A stretch of DNA of 64,000 nt from Sphaerulina vaccinii. Lineage: Eukaryota > Ascomycota > Dothideomycetes > Mycosphaerellales > Mycosphaerellaceae. Of this stretch, positions 11,006 to 21,844 are shown one piece after another. The DNA is taken from positions 620,001 through 684,000 of the forward strand of contig JAKUDP010000028.1 in assembly GCA_022570795.1 (NCBI GenBank), in the 5' to 3' direction. How positions within the stretch are numbered: position 1 is the first letter of the stretch; each line of letters opens with the position of its first letter. The notes below the pieces were generated by a model. That model worked only from the letters and a program-made list of their open reading frames with translations, was not told the DNA's origin and ran no database searches. The translations under genes and the position numbers were made by a program.

Positions 11006-13054
11006 TCAATCCGTAATGCTGGCAATAGACATCCGGGCATTTGGTGACACGGGACGCAGGCGCTCGGTAGCATTCGTTACTTGCCGGAGCTTGCTGGGAC
11101 TCTTCTGCCCTTGATTCTGACAGTCCTTTTCTTTCTTGTTGATCTTGGCAGCACCAACTGGCGCCTTGGTAACAGTCATGGACAGCGTCGACGTCTGTTT
11201 TGCTTTACCTTTCGCCTTCGTCGTAGATTTCGTGCTTGCCTTTGTTGTCTTGACCACTTTCGTTGCTGGCATTTGAGCCGCAGATGTCTGCTTCTTGAGT
11301 TTCGCGGGCGCCGTTGCTTTAAGACCTTTAGCCGGCTGTCGTTTCTTTGGTAGCTCCTTCGGTTTGCCAGTGAGGTTGGGGAAACTGGGCACCGCTTTCT
11401 TGGCTGGCGAGCTTCTTGTGGACTCCGACTTCGAAGGTGTCAGTAGGCCATGCGCCAGATCGGAGCTACTATCCGTGGATACGAGTATGCTGCTGTCGCC
11501 ATCCTGTCCAAACGGTTCGATACTCCTCACGACTAAAGGTATAGGCGTGCGGATGGGACTGTAATCAGGGGCGCGGTCCATGGGTTTCTGCGGCGTTCTT
11601 TCGCCGAACGCAGGCGGACTGAAGCTGTTGTTCCTGTGCTGATCGCTCTTTCGTGCAATCTTTGGCGCGTGCGCAGGTTGATGTTGCTTGAGTGGCAGCT
11701 GTACATGCAAACTCTTCTCGGCTGTCTTCCGCGCCTCTCCGTCGCTGACATCCAGGTAATCGTCTGAGTTGGGAGGCGCGTTCCATCTGCGCATCGCAGC
11801 GTGCTTGGCTACCTTGTCGCAAGGTCCTTGAACAATGATGTCCCAGCAGTCCTCGAGGTCCTTCGCAATAGGCGGTGGGTCGCTGTTGATCCATATCGCA
11901 ACTCCGCCTCTTCTATCTCGTACTGTAGCGCACATCTCGCGCACGATCCGACGCACTCCAGGAACCTTCAAAGTAGTGCCAACAACAATAACCGCATCGG
12001 GTCTTTTGCGCAAATCGTCTTTCGTCACAGCGCCTATCGCCTCATCGTCCGGATTGTGTTCGTTGTACAAGACCATTCTTGGTCGCATCCTGCCAATTCC
12101 ATGGCTCCGCTTTCCTTCCACGCCAACACGGATATCATTGACCTCTACGCAGCGCGTGCATGTTGGTGGGACAGGACCGTCAAACAAAGTTGGCTCCAAG
12201 TCAGCCAGGTCATGACACTTTGAGCATACCATTTTGTCGAGTCCACCATGAACCTGTACAGTACGCGGCCATTTGCCGTCCGCTCCTTTTGCCAATGGTA
12301 TAGACGTCCTTAACGGCTCGAGTCCCGTGTCTATGCCATCAACATTCTGAGAATACAATCGAAGCAATCGATCTTCACTCGCAATGGTTGCCAGCATATG
12401 GTGGAACTCAGTGGGCTTGGCATCCTTGGTCAGACGCGACATTTCGTTGACCATGTCGTGGAAGGAGGACGTCGACACATCATCTTTGTAGACAGACGCG
12501 TCGAACAAGTCCTTGCCAGAGCCCTTGAGGTTGTATTCTTTCTTGAGGCTGCGAAATAAGCCCTGCGACGAGCGGAAATCGGGAACTGCGTGTTGTTGTT
12601 AGCAAAAAAGACGCGTCAAATAGCATCAATCAGTGGCATGGTACGTACTGCCTGCAGACACTGATATGCCAGCGCCAGCAATCACAACAATCTTCTGTCG
12701 TCGGTGGAGAACATTGACCAGGCGGTCGAGTTGGTGCTGCTGTTCTGGGTCGATCGTGTCCTGGCGCAGATCGAGGTGTTCCGTTGTACGTTCCGTCTTT
12801 TCTGATATTCTCCTCCGTTTCGCCGGTGGTGGTCCATCCTTGTCTGAAGACATGCCATCTGGTGCGGGCGACCCGTTTTGGGAATGCTGTTGTGAGGCTG
12901 GTGGAGAAGGATATGCAGTCCGCTCGCGCGTCATGTTGGCTGGTGGGGAAGGAGAGCGCGACAGCACTGAAAGCGGAGAACACGATCGCGACGAGGCAGG
13001 CGCGCTGCTGAGTGGGGAGGAGAGCCCAGAGTCATCACTCGTTATGGCTGCCAT
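11006..13054 (-). CDS. hst4: NAD-dependent histone deacetylase, Hst3/Hst4-type sirtuin
   Basis: Hst3/Hst4 sirtuins remove acetyl groups from histone H3 lysine 56 in the nucleus, using NAD+, and protect genome stability. Two exons: 13054-12649 and 12585-11006 (661 residues). The 63-bp intron removes a frame break exactly between VSAG and IPDFRSSQGLF, rebuilding the NAD-binding motif GAGIS...GIPDFRS (126-146). Other signatures are SQNVDGID (214-221), the catalytic histidine in VQVHGG (H248), a Cys4 zinc site (C256, C259, C278, C281) and GTTLKVPG (from 338). The 125-residue N-terminus and the long Lys/Ser/Pro-rich C-terminal tail are low-complexity. The ATG at 13054 is the first in frame. FDASVYKDD and the short zinc module favour Hst3/Hst4 over Sir2. 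Confidence 0.93.
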
Positions 13055-13631
13055 CGTGAATGTGCGGTGTCGGGGTGTATCGTAGGAGTATGTATGGGAG
13101 TCGAGCGGTCGGCGGGATGCTGCAGGTCGAGGAGAAACCGGGCGCGCGCAGTAGTCCAGGAGGCGTAGCGCGTTATTACTGTAGCAAGAGCATCGTCGAT
13201 AGTATGTATCCGTACAATATGGAGAGCTGGTCCTGGCGCGCAATGGTCGTCGTCGGAATCGTGAAGAGCGCGTGCTGTGTGAATGAAGCGAGGTCGAGCC
13301 CTCCGAAGCGTCAGAAGTGGCTAGCACGAAATGCTAGTTTGTTTTGCTGTAAACAATACACCATTGGCCATCTATATGCACATATGAGCTCTCTCCCCTC
13401 TCATCAAGAATTTCGACAAATGTATCACTAGCAAGCAATACACAATAGATGCACCAACACCTGGACTTCCGCAAGAGTTGAGCAAGAGGCGGCGTGGTAG
13501 TGCCTTCCCGGACTCGTGGCACAAGATCCAAGGCTCTCCCGCTTGGCACTTCCAGATATGAAGATGCTTTGTTGAATAATATTCCAGTGTCCCCAAAGCC
13601 ATCTTTATGCTAGCCCAAGGCGCTGCAGACC
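13055..13631. promoter_or_regulatory. divergent promoter region hst4 / MED16
   Basis: A 577-bp gap between divergent start codons. Both promoters must lie here. I see no gene, tRNA or repeat. Confidence 0.5.
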
Positions 13632-16475
13632 ATGGATATGAATAATATAGAAGGCCCGGTGGGCATGCCAGATGCTTCCATGATGGATCCGACAATGGAC
13701 GACCTCTTTGGCGATGCCACAAATGATCTGGTTACTGCCATGCCTGCGCCTCCCATACCAGCACCTTTGTTCCTGCGATTGGCTGAAATGCAAAGTCGGG
13801 GATGCTGCAGGAAACTCGCGTGGTCAAATACTGGAAGTATAGGCCAGATCAGCCCTGATGGCTCTCGAGTCACCTTTCGTGCCATGGTGCGCCATACAAA
13901 GACTGGCGCTTGGACGATCAGTGAAGCCTCGAAACATGCAATAGAAGCTCCTGCGGGCCGAATATTTGTCCATATCCAGTTCAATGGCATCGGAATAGAG
14001 CTTGCGATTGTCGACGATGCTGGGGTTGTTCACATGTATTCTTTGACAGGGGCGCTGAGCAGAATGGTGCCAGCGGTTGGTGGGGAGCTGTCGCGCAAGA
14101 CCAGTAACCACAAAATGAACGCCGTAGTAGGCTTGCACTGGTATGTGGTCGAAGAGTGTAGTCTGCCCTATGTAGAAAGCATCCACTGATTGACTCTGCC
14201 GGAGTGTAGGTTAGCATTATTTCCAGCTGAGTTTAGAGTGAGCGTGTCGAGAGCAGTATCCATCTACCTCAGCTGACAGAGAACCTAGGGACCATATCTG
14301 GATGTGGCCCGCAAGAATGGCAACAAGTGGGAAGCTCAGATCAAACATCGTGACCAGCATGCATTGAAGGCTCATCACCCAGCTGAAGGCCGCCACGCAC
14401 TACTTCACATCAGCCGCTCAACTGAGCTGACACTGCTCTATCAGAATGAAGGGCAGGGCTGGCAGTCGACTAGCGTGATGCTTCACACTGTACGATCATC
14501 TGATGAATACGTATCACATGCTGCGCTGGGCGAGGATGGTGCCGACCTTCTGGCAGTCACGTATGATCGTAGTTCGCAGCTGCGACTCTATCGAATCACG
14601 ATTCACTGGAATGCCACGCAGCTGAGTCGAGGGAACCAACAACATACACAAGTGGCACCTGAACTAGATATTCATCACTTGACGGCAGTGGAAAAGGTTC
14701 GCGCCCAGCAGATCGACGGTGCGAGACTGGCACAGCTGGATATCATCCCATCTGTCCCGGAAGCTGCGCAGCTCTCATCCACCATGCCGACTGTGCAGGC
14801 CATATTCAACTACTCTCCATTGCCACTGGGCAATTCCCAAGAGCAAGGATACTCCAGCACAATAGTGCGATGGACGGTGGAGTCGTATACACCTACATTG
14901 CACGACAGCTTCAAGAAGCAGAAGCAGGGCACTAGTGGCGCGAACCACCATGTACTCAATCAAGCCACACTCCTAAAGCGACAGCCGGAGACTACGGTAC
15001 AGAAGGTGATCGTGGACTTCGCATCGCAAGCATTCGACACAATTTCAGCCTTCGCGAACAGTGACGGGTCTCTTGACTTCAGGGATCGTTTGACCATGAA
15101 CACATTGAGTCCCTTCAGCGAATCGGAAACAGTGCCCAATATCCCACAGACTGGCTTCTGGCATCCATCTGGTGAACAGAACGTGCAGGTTGCGATATCC
15201 TCGGACGGCAGTGCATTAGCATTGGTACGCGCGGATCATACTCTCGTTACGCAAAACATGATATTCACACACGGCTGGCAAGAGACTGAAGACGCCATAG
15301 TCGGCGATAACAAGGCGTACATCGAAGCAGCAGCAGTATGTATAGCTCGACAGTACGCCTTTCTATGCTTCAACAATGTCTCCAACGACGAGGTACTGGC
15401 GCTGCTTCCAGTCAATGCCAGTTCCGAGCTACGCTCCAAAGTGGTCAAGATGATCTTCCGCATGCTGCAAAGGACACCGGACATCTCCTGTCAAGATCAG
15501 GCGAGGCAAAATATGATTGTGCTCAAGGAGCCATTTGTACCACGCTGCCTGAGCGCACAGCTTGCACTTGGGACCAATTCCGTGACAGGCGACCGCAACT
15601 TCTCGGCACAGTATGCCTTCGCAATGCTCACGCTACGCTTGGCCAGCACAGCATGCGCACAGACTTTGAGCCGCGATATGAAGTCAGTCCCGACAGATGC
15701 AGTTCACTCTCTTCGAGGACTCGTCAAGTGGTGCATCGACCTCATGGTCTACATTGTGCGCACTTTCGTTGACGTGAAGCGCAACCTTGAAAACGGAAGC
15801 ACGCCAAAGGAAGCGTTCGATAGACTCGTCTCCAATTCTGGATCAATTGCTTTGCATCTATGCTTGTGCAGTTACTCTCGTGTCATACTGCGATTTCAGA
15901 CGATGTGGATCATGAAGTATACGCAAGCGGTCCAACTTGTCCTGGGCCGAGCTCAATCCATCCAAGAGCAACAAGAACTTACTGCAATCATGAAACACAT
16001 CAAAGTCATGCCGTTTAAGCTACCGCAGTTTGATCAAATGCTGTCAGACCTCGATTCGGCTGTTCGCAACGCATACAATCAACCATCGATATCTGTTGAG
16101 CTGCGGGGACAACTCGAGACTGATATGATCGTGGATGGTACCATTCCTGTACAGCTTGAACAATCTGTGAACAGCTTGCTGGAGAGTGCACTGCCTAAGA
16201 TGGTGGAGAAGGTCAATCTTAGCGATCTGATGTTTTGGGATACAACAATCATCCATCTGAGGAACTCCCGGCGTGCTGATGATGGAAGAACGTACGATGT
16301 GATCAGAAAGATTGTATTGGAAAAGCATATGAAGCGCCGGGTGTGTAGGCGTTGTGGATCTCAGATGGAGGATATCAATGCTGAAAGGCTGAGAGGGGAT
16401 ATGGTAAATCTAGCATGGTTCGCACATTTGCAGAGACATTGCTTGTGTATGAACTATTGGCTTTTGGCAGCATGA
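13632..16475 (+). CDS. MED16: Mediator complex subunit 16 (Sin4)
   Basis: A tail-module subunit of Mediator, linking activators to RNA polymerase II in the nucleus. Three exons: 13632-14140, 14210-14237 (28 nt) and 14289-16475 (907 residues). The two introns (69 and 51 bp) flank a tiny exon, so the protein reads GLHWLALFPAEFR-GPYLDVARKNG, matching the family pattern of GLHW followed by an ARKNG-like stretch. The N-terminal half is WD40/beta-propeller-like (RKLAWSNTGSIGQISPDG near the start; GWQSTSV). The C-terminal half is helical, ending in a zinc-ribbon-like CRRCGS...RHCLC tail characteristic of fungal MED16. Start: first ATG in frame after the divergent promoter. Confidence 0.9.
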
Positions 16476-16770
16476 GTGAGGAATACAGCTATTGTCACTA
16501 CCTCCTGTATGCACAGCAAGCAAGGAGTGGCTCATGGCACGGGATATGCCATCGGACTCGATCATGTGGTGCTCGTTCACGTCCCACCGAGGCGCGTCAT
16601 CGTCATCGTCCAGGCCCAGCCACTACAGCTACTGACCTTTAGCTGTTACATCTCCGCCTCACCTCATCCTCTCGCCTCACACATTCTACTATCTGTACAC
16701 TATCAATCAAGCCTGTCATCTCAGAGTCAACGAATCCCACGTCAAAGCAGCAACTACATCTCTCAACACC
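16476..16770. promoter_or_regulatory. upstream region of the CsbD-like gene
   Basis: A 295-bp interval between the MED16 stop and the CsbD-like start. The last 100 bp are CT/CA-rich (cctcacctcatcctctcgcc and following), as expected for a fungal core promoter and 5' UTR. No motif is definable. Confidence 0.4.
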
Positions 16771-17250
16771 ATGTCGGACTCACAGAACGCCAAAAGCAAC
16801 CACCCTTCTCTCGTCGGAGGACATGCTCAATATGTCAAGGGCCTAGGCGAGGTACGATAACCCATGTATTCCTGCTCAATGCAGTCCCACAAGCGAGAAT
16901 GAAATTGAGGCCAAGACGATACAAGCTCTCAGCCTTTTGATCTCAGCAGCTCGAACAATAACATGCTAATAATGACTTCCTCCCTACAGGCCGGTGTAGC
17001 AGCAGTAACAGGCAACTCCGCCTGGCAACGTTCAGCAGATGCCGATAAATCCCAAGGCATCAACGCCATGAAAGCCGCATCTGCAAACCGAGACCCCCAA
17101 CAGCAAGGAATGGGAAAGGTAGAAGAGCTCGCAGGAAAGGCTGTTGGATGTGAGGGTATGGAAAAGGAAGGAGCCGAAAGCGCTACGAAGAAGAAAGAGA
17201 CTGGTGAAGGCAAGAGCTATTATTCGAGAGGTGAAGGTGTTGAGATTTGA
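16771..17250 (+). CDS. CsbD-like small stress protein (Hmp1-type)
   Basis: Two exons, 16771-16851 and 16990-17250, encode 113 residues. The 138-bp intron ends CTACAG and contains a GCTAAT branch. Its removal joins KGLGE to AGVAAVTGNSAWQRSADADK. The protein is hydrophilic and Gly/Lys/Glu-rich. It carries the pattern GNSAWQ...GINAMKAASANRDP...GKVEELAGKAVGCEGM, where the GKVEELAGKAVG part is the CsbD-like signature. Fungal relatives include Hmp1 of Ustilago, described as recognising cruciform and mismatched DNA; the bacterial CsbD family is stress-induced. The function here is inferred only from family. Convergent with the 986-aa gene. Confidence 0.82.
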
Positions 17251-17613
17251 GGAACGCATCCATCATAGACTATAGCGAAGTGGAATGTTGATTCGTGTGT
17301 AATGCGAACATGATTATTTTATGAGCTGAGCGCTGTCATATCCGACACTTCCTATAATCGTGTACATGAAAGTGGTGACTTCGCAGATGTCATGATATAA
17401 TGATGAACCCGTACATCTGCACATGAACTATATGGATATACGAAAATCATGCGGTAGCCACACGCGTGATATGCACACCTTTCCACCACGCTCCATTGGT
17501 ATATCTCGAGTCGCTAGAACGCTAGAAATCAAGATCAGGTCAATAGAAATAAGGAACGGAGATACCCTCCATCACCATCGCCAAGTAGAAAAGACGACAT
17601 CGTACCTGTTGAA
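17251..17613. other. intergenic between convergent genes
   Basis: A 363-bp, moderately AT-rich gap with the 3' ends of the CsbD-like gene and the 986-aa gene. Nothing recognised. Confidence 0.45.
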
Positions 17614-20574
17614 TCATAAGCCGTCGAGCGTCCGCTTGGCTTCGTCAAGAGTGTTACGAAGCATGCGGCTTGCAAACGTAGCATCGTCTTCCTCTTGCAT
17701 CTGCCGCACCACTTTGCGTAGGCTCTCAACAACGCCGAAAAGCACAGCTTTGTTTCTCAAGCCAAGTTGTCGGCCATTGGGGTCGAGCAGTGCTTGCACT
17801 GCTACAGTAGTGGGGTCTAATCTTATCGGAGCATCTCGCGGCGATAGTGGAGGCGTACTAGTCGCGCTGTTGTTCGACAACTTTCCAGTGTGCTTCTGTA
17901 CAATGGCAACTTGCGCTGGATGACGCATATCACTGCGACTCGTCATGCCGACACCAGAGTCAGCACGGTCGGATGAGCTATCTCTTCGTGTCAAGCGTCG
18001 GACGACATTACCATGCTGGCTGTTCGATTGTCGGCTGCTGGTCGCGCGATATGTCGAGCTCGATCCCTGGGTATGATGCGACTCTTGCCGAGAATGAACG
18101 CGGGAGCTGGGCTCGCTAGGTGTGTGGATTGGAGAGACTGAGTGCTGTCGTTGCATGTAGCTCCCTCGGTATGTGATACGTTCATCGATAGGCGAGACTG
18201 GGTCGTCCTCTTCGGCTCCTTCTTCTGCAGTGGCGAACGTGCCAGTGGTAGTGATGCTCTCGTTCGAAAGTGTACGTCTGTGCAGGTTGCGCTCAATCTC
18301 ACGAAGCTTTTCTGGCGTTTGTGGAGTCGCGGGTGGATATTCGTCCGAGGACTGGTGGAAGGCATCGTCGTCCTCATAGCCTACTAAAGCAGGCCCTCGT
18401 GCTGTTTCAATAGAGGCTTCCGATGCCTCACTAGATTCGGAATTGCGCCGACCGTCTCCATATGTTGCCATAGCACTATGCAGAAAGAAATGTTCGTAGT
18501 CAAATGCATCCTCGCGATCTTCGTGCGCAACCACTGACGCCTGCTCTTTTGCGTCTTCATAGACGCTGGACTCCGCCTCTGATGGAGCATAGTCCTCTTC
18601 AGAGCGCGGCACTTCTTCATCAGATGATGAGTGAGGACTTCCTGTGAAGTCATTGGCGGATAACGAAGGCAACGGAATTTGGAGGTACTCATGCTCTGCG
18701 ATGTGTGCCGTAGGCAAGTCGATTACAGCAGCACCGTCTCTTGCACCATTGCTGCCTTGGCTGTCGCTGTGCTGGTGATGCGAGTAGCGACTTTTGGCTG
18801 AGCTCACAATTGCACTTCCACTAGCTGTTCTTCTATGCACTTGCGGCTGCACCTGCGGTTTCAGGCTGGATGCTCGCACTTGGAACTTGCTGTTGGGAGT
18901 CTTGCTTGCTGGCACCTTGATAACACGAGCTTGACCAAACTCTTGAGGCTGCATTGCAGCCTGCTCTGCGAATGCATTGCGACTGGCAGGTATAGCACCT
19001 CCTGTTTGCCACGTCTGCTGATGCAATGTGTCAGCCATGTGGTTCGGCATTCTCCTGGCGTCTGCATGATCGTCTGGGCCTTCCTCGTCAACAACAGGTG
19101 ACTGGGTGTAAAACAATTCCGGGGGTGTTGTTGCTGCATTATTGAAAGGCGACTTATGTTGCAGATTCGACTGATGCTGCCTTCGAATACTGTCTTCGCG
19201 TGCACGCTCCTTCAGTGTGGAAATCTTGCCTTTCAGGCTTGACATTTGGTCGCGAAGGTCCGAGGTCCTGGAAGCTGGTCGATATATGCCGAGTCCGTTG
19301 TTAATGCTTGAAGAGGGAGTATGCTGGCTATGGCGCTGCGACTTGCGTTCTTCGTCCTCCGCCAATGGCTCAAGATAATTTTGGTCTGGTGACTGGTGAT
19401 TGTGCAAGGCACGACTCGTACCGTAAGCTCCGCTACCTCCCAATTGATCATGGCTGCGAGCTGTACGCAGGTTGCGCTCGTATGTTTGCTCTGCTGACCG
19501 GGGAGGGTTCTGTAGAGTTGGAGTAGTCACGTAGTGTGCACGGTGTTCCAAGGATGTGTATGGCCTGTCTGGTAAAGCATCACTCCAGTTTCGATTATGG
19601 CCTTGGTAGTCCTGGCCCATATGAGGCGAGGACTGCTGAGCGTGCAATTTGCGTGGAGATGACTGCGTCTGCTCATCATCGTAGTCGTAACGAAGTGTCC
19701 TGCCATTGCCGTATATCGCAGCTCCAGATAGTGAAGTTGCACGCTTCAGATTCGCAGCAGTCAAAGGCTGAACGAGATCTCGAGCACCGCGCAGGTTGCC
19801 CTCCATGACATTAAGCCGCTTTTTGGCATTGGCAAGAATCTGCTCTGCGCGCTGACTGAGAATTGCCGATGCATATTCCTCCTGTTGCTGTCTCCGCCGC
19901 AGTGCGTCTGCATCTGGATCTGCATCGTCGTCGACGCTTGTCCTGCCGTCTGGTTGAATGTCGCTGCTGGGCTCGTCGTCGCTGCTAGTCACCCCGGCCT
20001 TGGAGTACTTGTCGAGGAATGCAGTCATGCCAGACAGCCCACTGGATGAGCTGCCACTCATTCTTCGGTTCTGGTCTCTTGGCAGCTGCAGGAAGCCTCC
20101 CTCAGGCTGCTCGGGTGCCAGATTTCCCACGTCCTGCAGTATCGGCGACGAGGGAATTAGATCAGCGGAACACTGTGAGGGCGAGCCACGAGCAGTGCTG
20201 CCACTGCTCGACGTCCGACTTCTGAGCATCATCATCTTGCGACTGAGCCCCAGTCGTTCCTTTGTGCGCGATGCCCCCGCCCTGACGCTGGACACGGGAC
20301 TCTCACGCCCTTCACCTCGTCGTTCTCCTCCTCCGCTGCTGCTGCTGGCCCCAGCTCTGTCGCGCAAGTAGCTGGGGCTCGGTGGACGGCGTGGTGCACG
20401 CGGCGGCGACATGGCGGGGTGGGCATTGGTCATGGGCAGCACCATATCGATGTTGCTCAGCGTGGGGCTCGGCAGCTGAGGAAGTGGTTTGTCGTCGGGC
20501 GCCCACGCCGTATGGAGTGAGGGCAGAGCCGACATGGCTTCTGTCGGGCGTTCTCCCAAGAGTAGTAATGACAT
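17614..20574 (-). CDS. large low-complexity protein, function unknown
   Basis: A single open frame of 986 codons from ATG at 20574 to TGA at 17614. A second in-frame ATG at 20535 (MSALPSLHTAW) is an equally plausible start. The product is Ser/Pro/Arg-rich and mostly disordered. Ordered-looking parts are a helical segment, AILSQRAEQILANAKKRLNV, about 240-260 residues in, a short coiled coil (DLRDQMSSLKGKISTLKERA) in the middle, and a conserved-looking C-terminal helix region beginning TVAVQALLDPNGRQLGLRNK and ending TLDEAKRTLDGL. No known domain is recognised. The layout suggests a cytoskeletal or polarity scaffold, but this is only inference. Confidence 0.82.
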   Translation of the reverse strand: MSLLLLGERPTEAMSALPSLHTAWAPDDKPLPQLPSPTLSNIDMVLPMTNAHPAMSPPRAPRRPPSPSYLRDRAGASSSSGGGERRGEGRESPVSSVRAGASRTKERLGLSRKMMMLRSRTSSSGSTARGSPSQCSADLIPSSPILQDVGNLAPEQPEGGFLQLPRDQNRRMSGSSSSGLSGMTAFLDKYSKAGVTSSDDEPSSDIQPDGRTSVDDDADPDADALRRRQQQEEYASAILSQRAEQILANAKKRLNVMEGNLRGARDLVQPLTAANLKRATSLSGAAIYGNGRTLRYDYDDEQTQSSPRKLHAQQSSPHMGQDYQGHNRNWSDALPDRPYTSLEHRAHYVTTPTLQNPPRSAEQTYERNLRTARSHDQLGGSGAYGTSRALHNHQSPDQNYLEPLAEDEERKSQRHSQHTPSSSINNGLGIYRPASRTSDLRDQMSSLKGKISTLKERAREDSIRRQHQSNLQHKSPFNNAATTPPELFYTQSPVVDEEGPDDHADARRMPNHMADTLHQQTWQTGGAIPASRNAFAEQAAMQPQEFGQARVIKVPASKTPNSKFQVRASSLKPQVQPQVHRRTASGSAIVSSAKSRYSHHQHSDSQGSNGARDGAAVIDLPTAHIAEHEYLQIPLPSLSANDFTGSPHSSSDEEVPRSEEDYAPSEAESSVYEDAKEQASVVAHEDREDAFDYEHFFLHSAMATYGDGRRNSESSEASEASIETARGPALVGYEDDDAFHQSSDEYPPATPQTPEKLREIERNLHRRTLSNESITTTGTFATAEEGAEEDDPVSPIDERITYRGSYMQRQHSVSPIHTPSEPSSRVHSRQESHHTQGSSSTYRATSSRQSNSQHGNVVRRLTRRDSSSDRADSGVGMTSRSDMRHPAQVAIVQKHTGKLSNNSATSTPPLSPRDAPIRLDPTTVAVQALLDPNGRQLGLRNKAVLFGVVESLRKVVRQMQEEDDATFASRMLRNTLDEAKRTLDGL

Positions 20575-21844
20575 GCCACGAACGACTGCACGACACGACA
20601 GGAGTCCGCTCTCCCCTATCCGCGCGCGCGAGAGAGAGAGCGTGGTCGGCTAGGAGGATAGGTCCAGCTCCAGTCCGTTCGTGGCCATCCTTCGTCTATC
20701 TTACAGTAAGTGCTGCAGAGATAGGCAGTAGTCAATGGTCTTCCGCTGCAGATGAAATGAATCCTGTGCGTGCAAGGCTCCCTACTTTTCACAAGAGGAT
20801 GAGGCTCTTCCTCTGCCTCTCTGCTCACATAAGGAGACACTACTACGAGACCACGACGTACGCTACAGGGCTTTGCACGCAAAATCCAATGTCCCGCGGC
20901 GGAGAGATCTGCAGGAACAAGGACTTGACCGAAGAGCACACAGGCGTAGCGCTGTCTCTTTCGCTGTCCTCGACTCTTCCGATTTGCTCGCTCCAGGTTA
21001 AGCTCAGTCACCAACAGTCCGGTCCTGGCCCTCCTTATTGGCGCCAGCCAGATTTTGATCACTCGTGAAGAGCCTCGTCTTCAATTATTTATGAAGTGGC
21101 ATAACTACGCGGTCACCTACTCACAATGGCTGAGTTCTAGGAGCTGAGACTTCAACAATCTGCTGCATCGTTTCGTGTTCAGAGTTCTGTCATTGCAAAG
21201 GACTTTCACTCCGAGAAGACCCTTCACGCCATCACCCTGCATCACCATCTGCACAATCTAGCTGCCCGCATTTGTACCTGCATATGTGCATATGCACTTA
21301 CTCAGGGCGACAGCAGATGGAAACCATGACATACGTTCTATACTACATCATATCACTGGGTACACCATGTCGAAGGTGTCGAAGGTCTTCCTAGAGACTT
21401 TCACCCGTCTTGCGGTCTTCACCTGTACCAAGATTCTGCAGACAAAACCAAGTTGTTTTGAGCTGCAAATCTTCAAGGTACAACCACGCGACCCATGTTC
21501 CTCGCACTGTGTACAGACTTTTCTCGGTCCTCGGGCTGTGTTACCAGTGCTGTACACCAATGAGAATTGGTAAGCGAGTGCCTGCGTTCCTTTGTGCCCT
21601 TTATGGTCATGTCGTGGTAGCGTGTGCTGCACATGGGCAACTGAAAGGCCTGCACAGAACCACGTCTGCTTCTTGATTCATCCCTTCAGACTCGACGCCA
21701 TGCAAGATTTAGAAGTACTTCGATGGATCTCTTGCTAACCTCAGTCGATGACGGGAATTCGTATTCGACATGCCAAAAATCCAGTATTCATGTGCATGCT
21801 GCCATCCGTTCAGTCGTCAGTATCATCAGACTAGTATCGTGTGT
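20575..21844. other. 1.27-kb intergenic region, no gene supported
   Basis: It holds the promoter of the 986-aa gene on the left and the 3' flank of the Zn2Cys6 gene on the right. A short CG/GA simple repeat lies at 20621-20640. Open frames here lack domains, splice signals or composition typical of genes. Confidence 0.5.

Noticed and set aside
20382..21068. 228-codon plus-strand open frame across the start of the 986-aa gene
   Set aside because: It overlaps the opposite-strand coding start and promoter, has no domain and has an amino-acid mix typical of GC-rich antisense.
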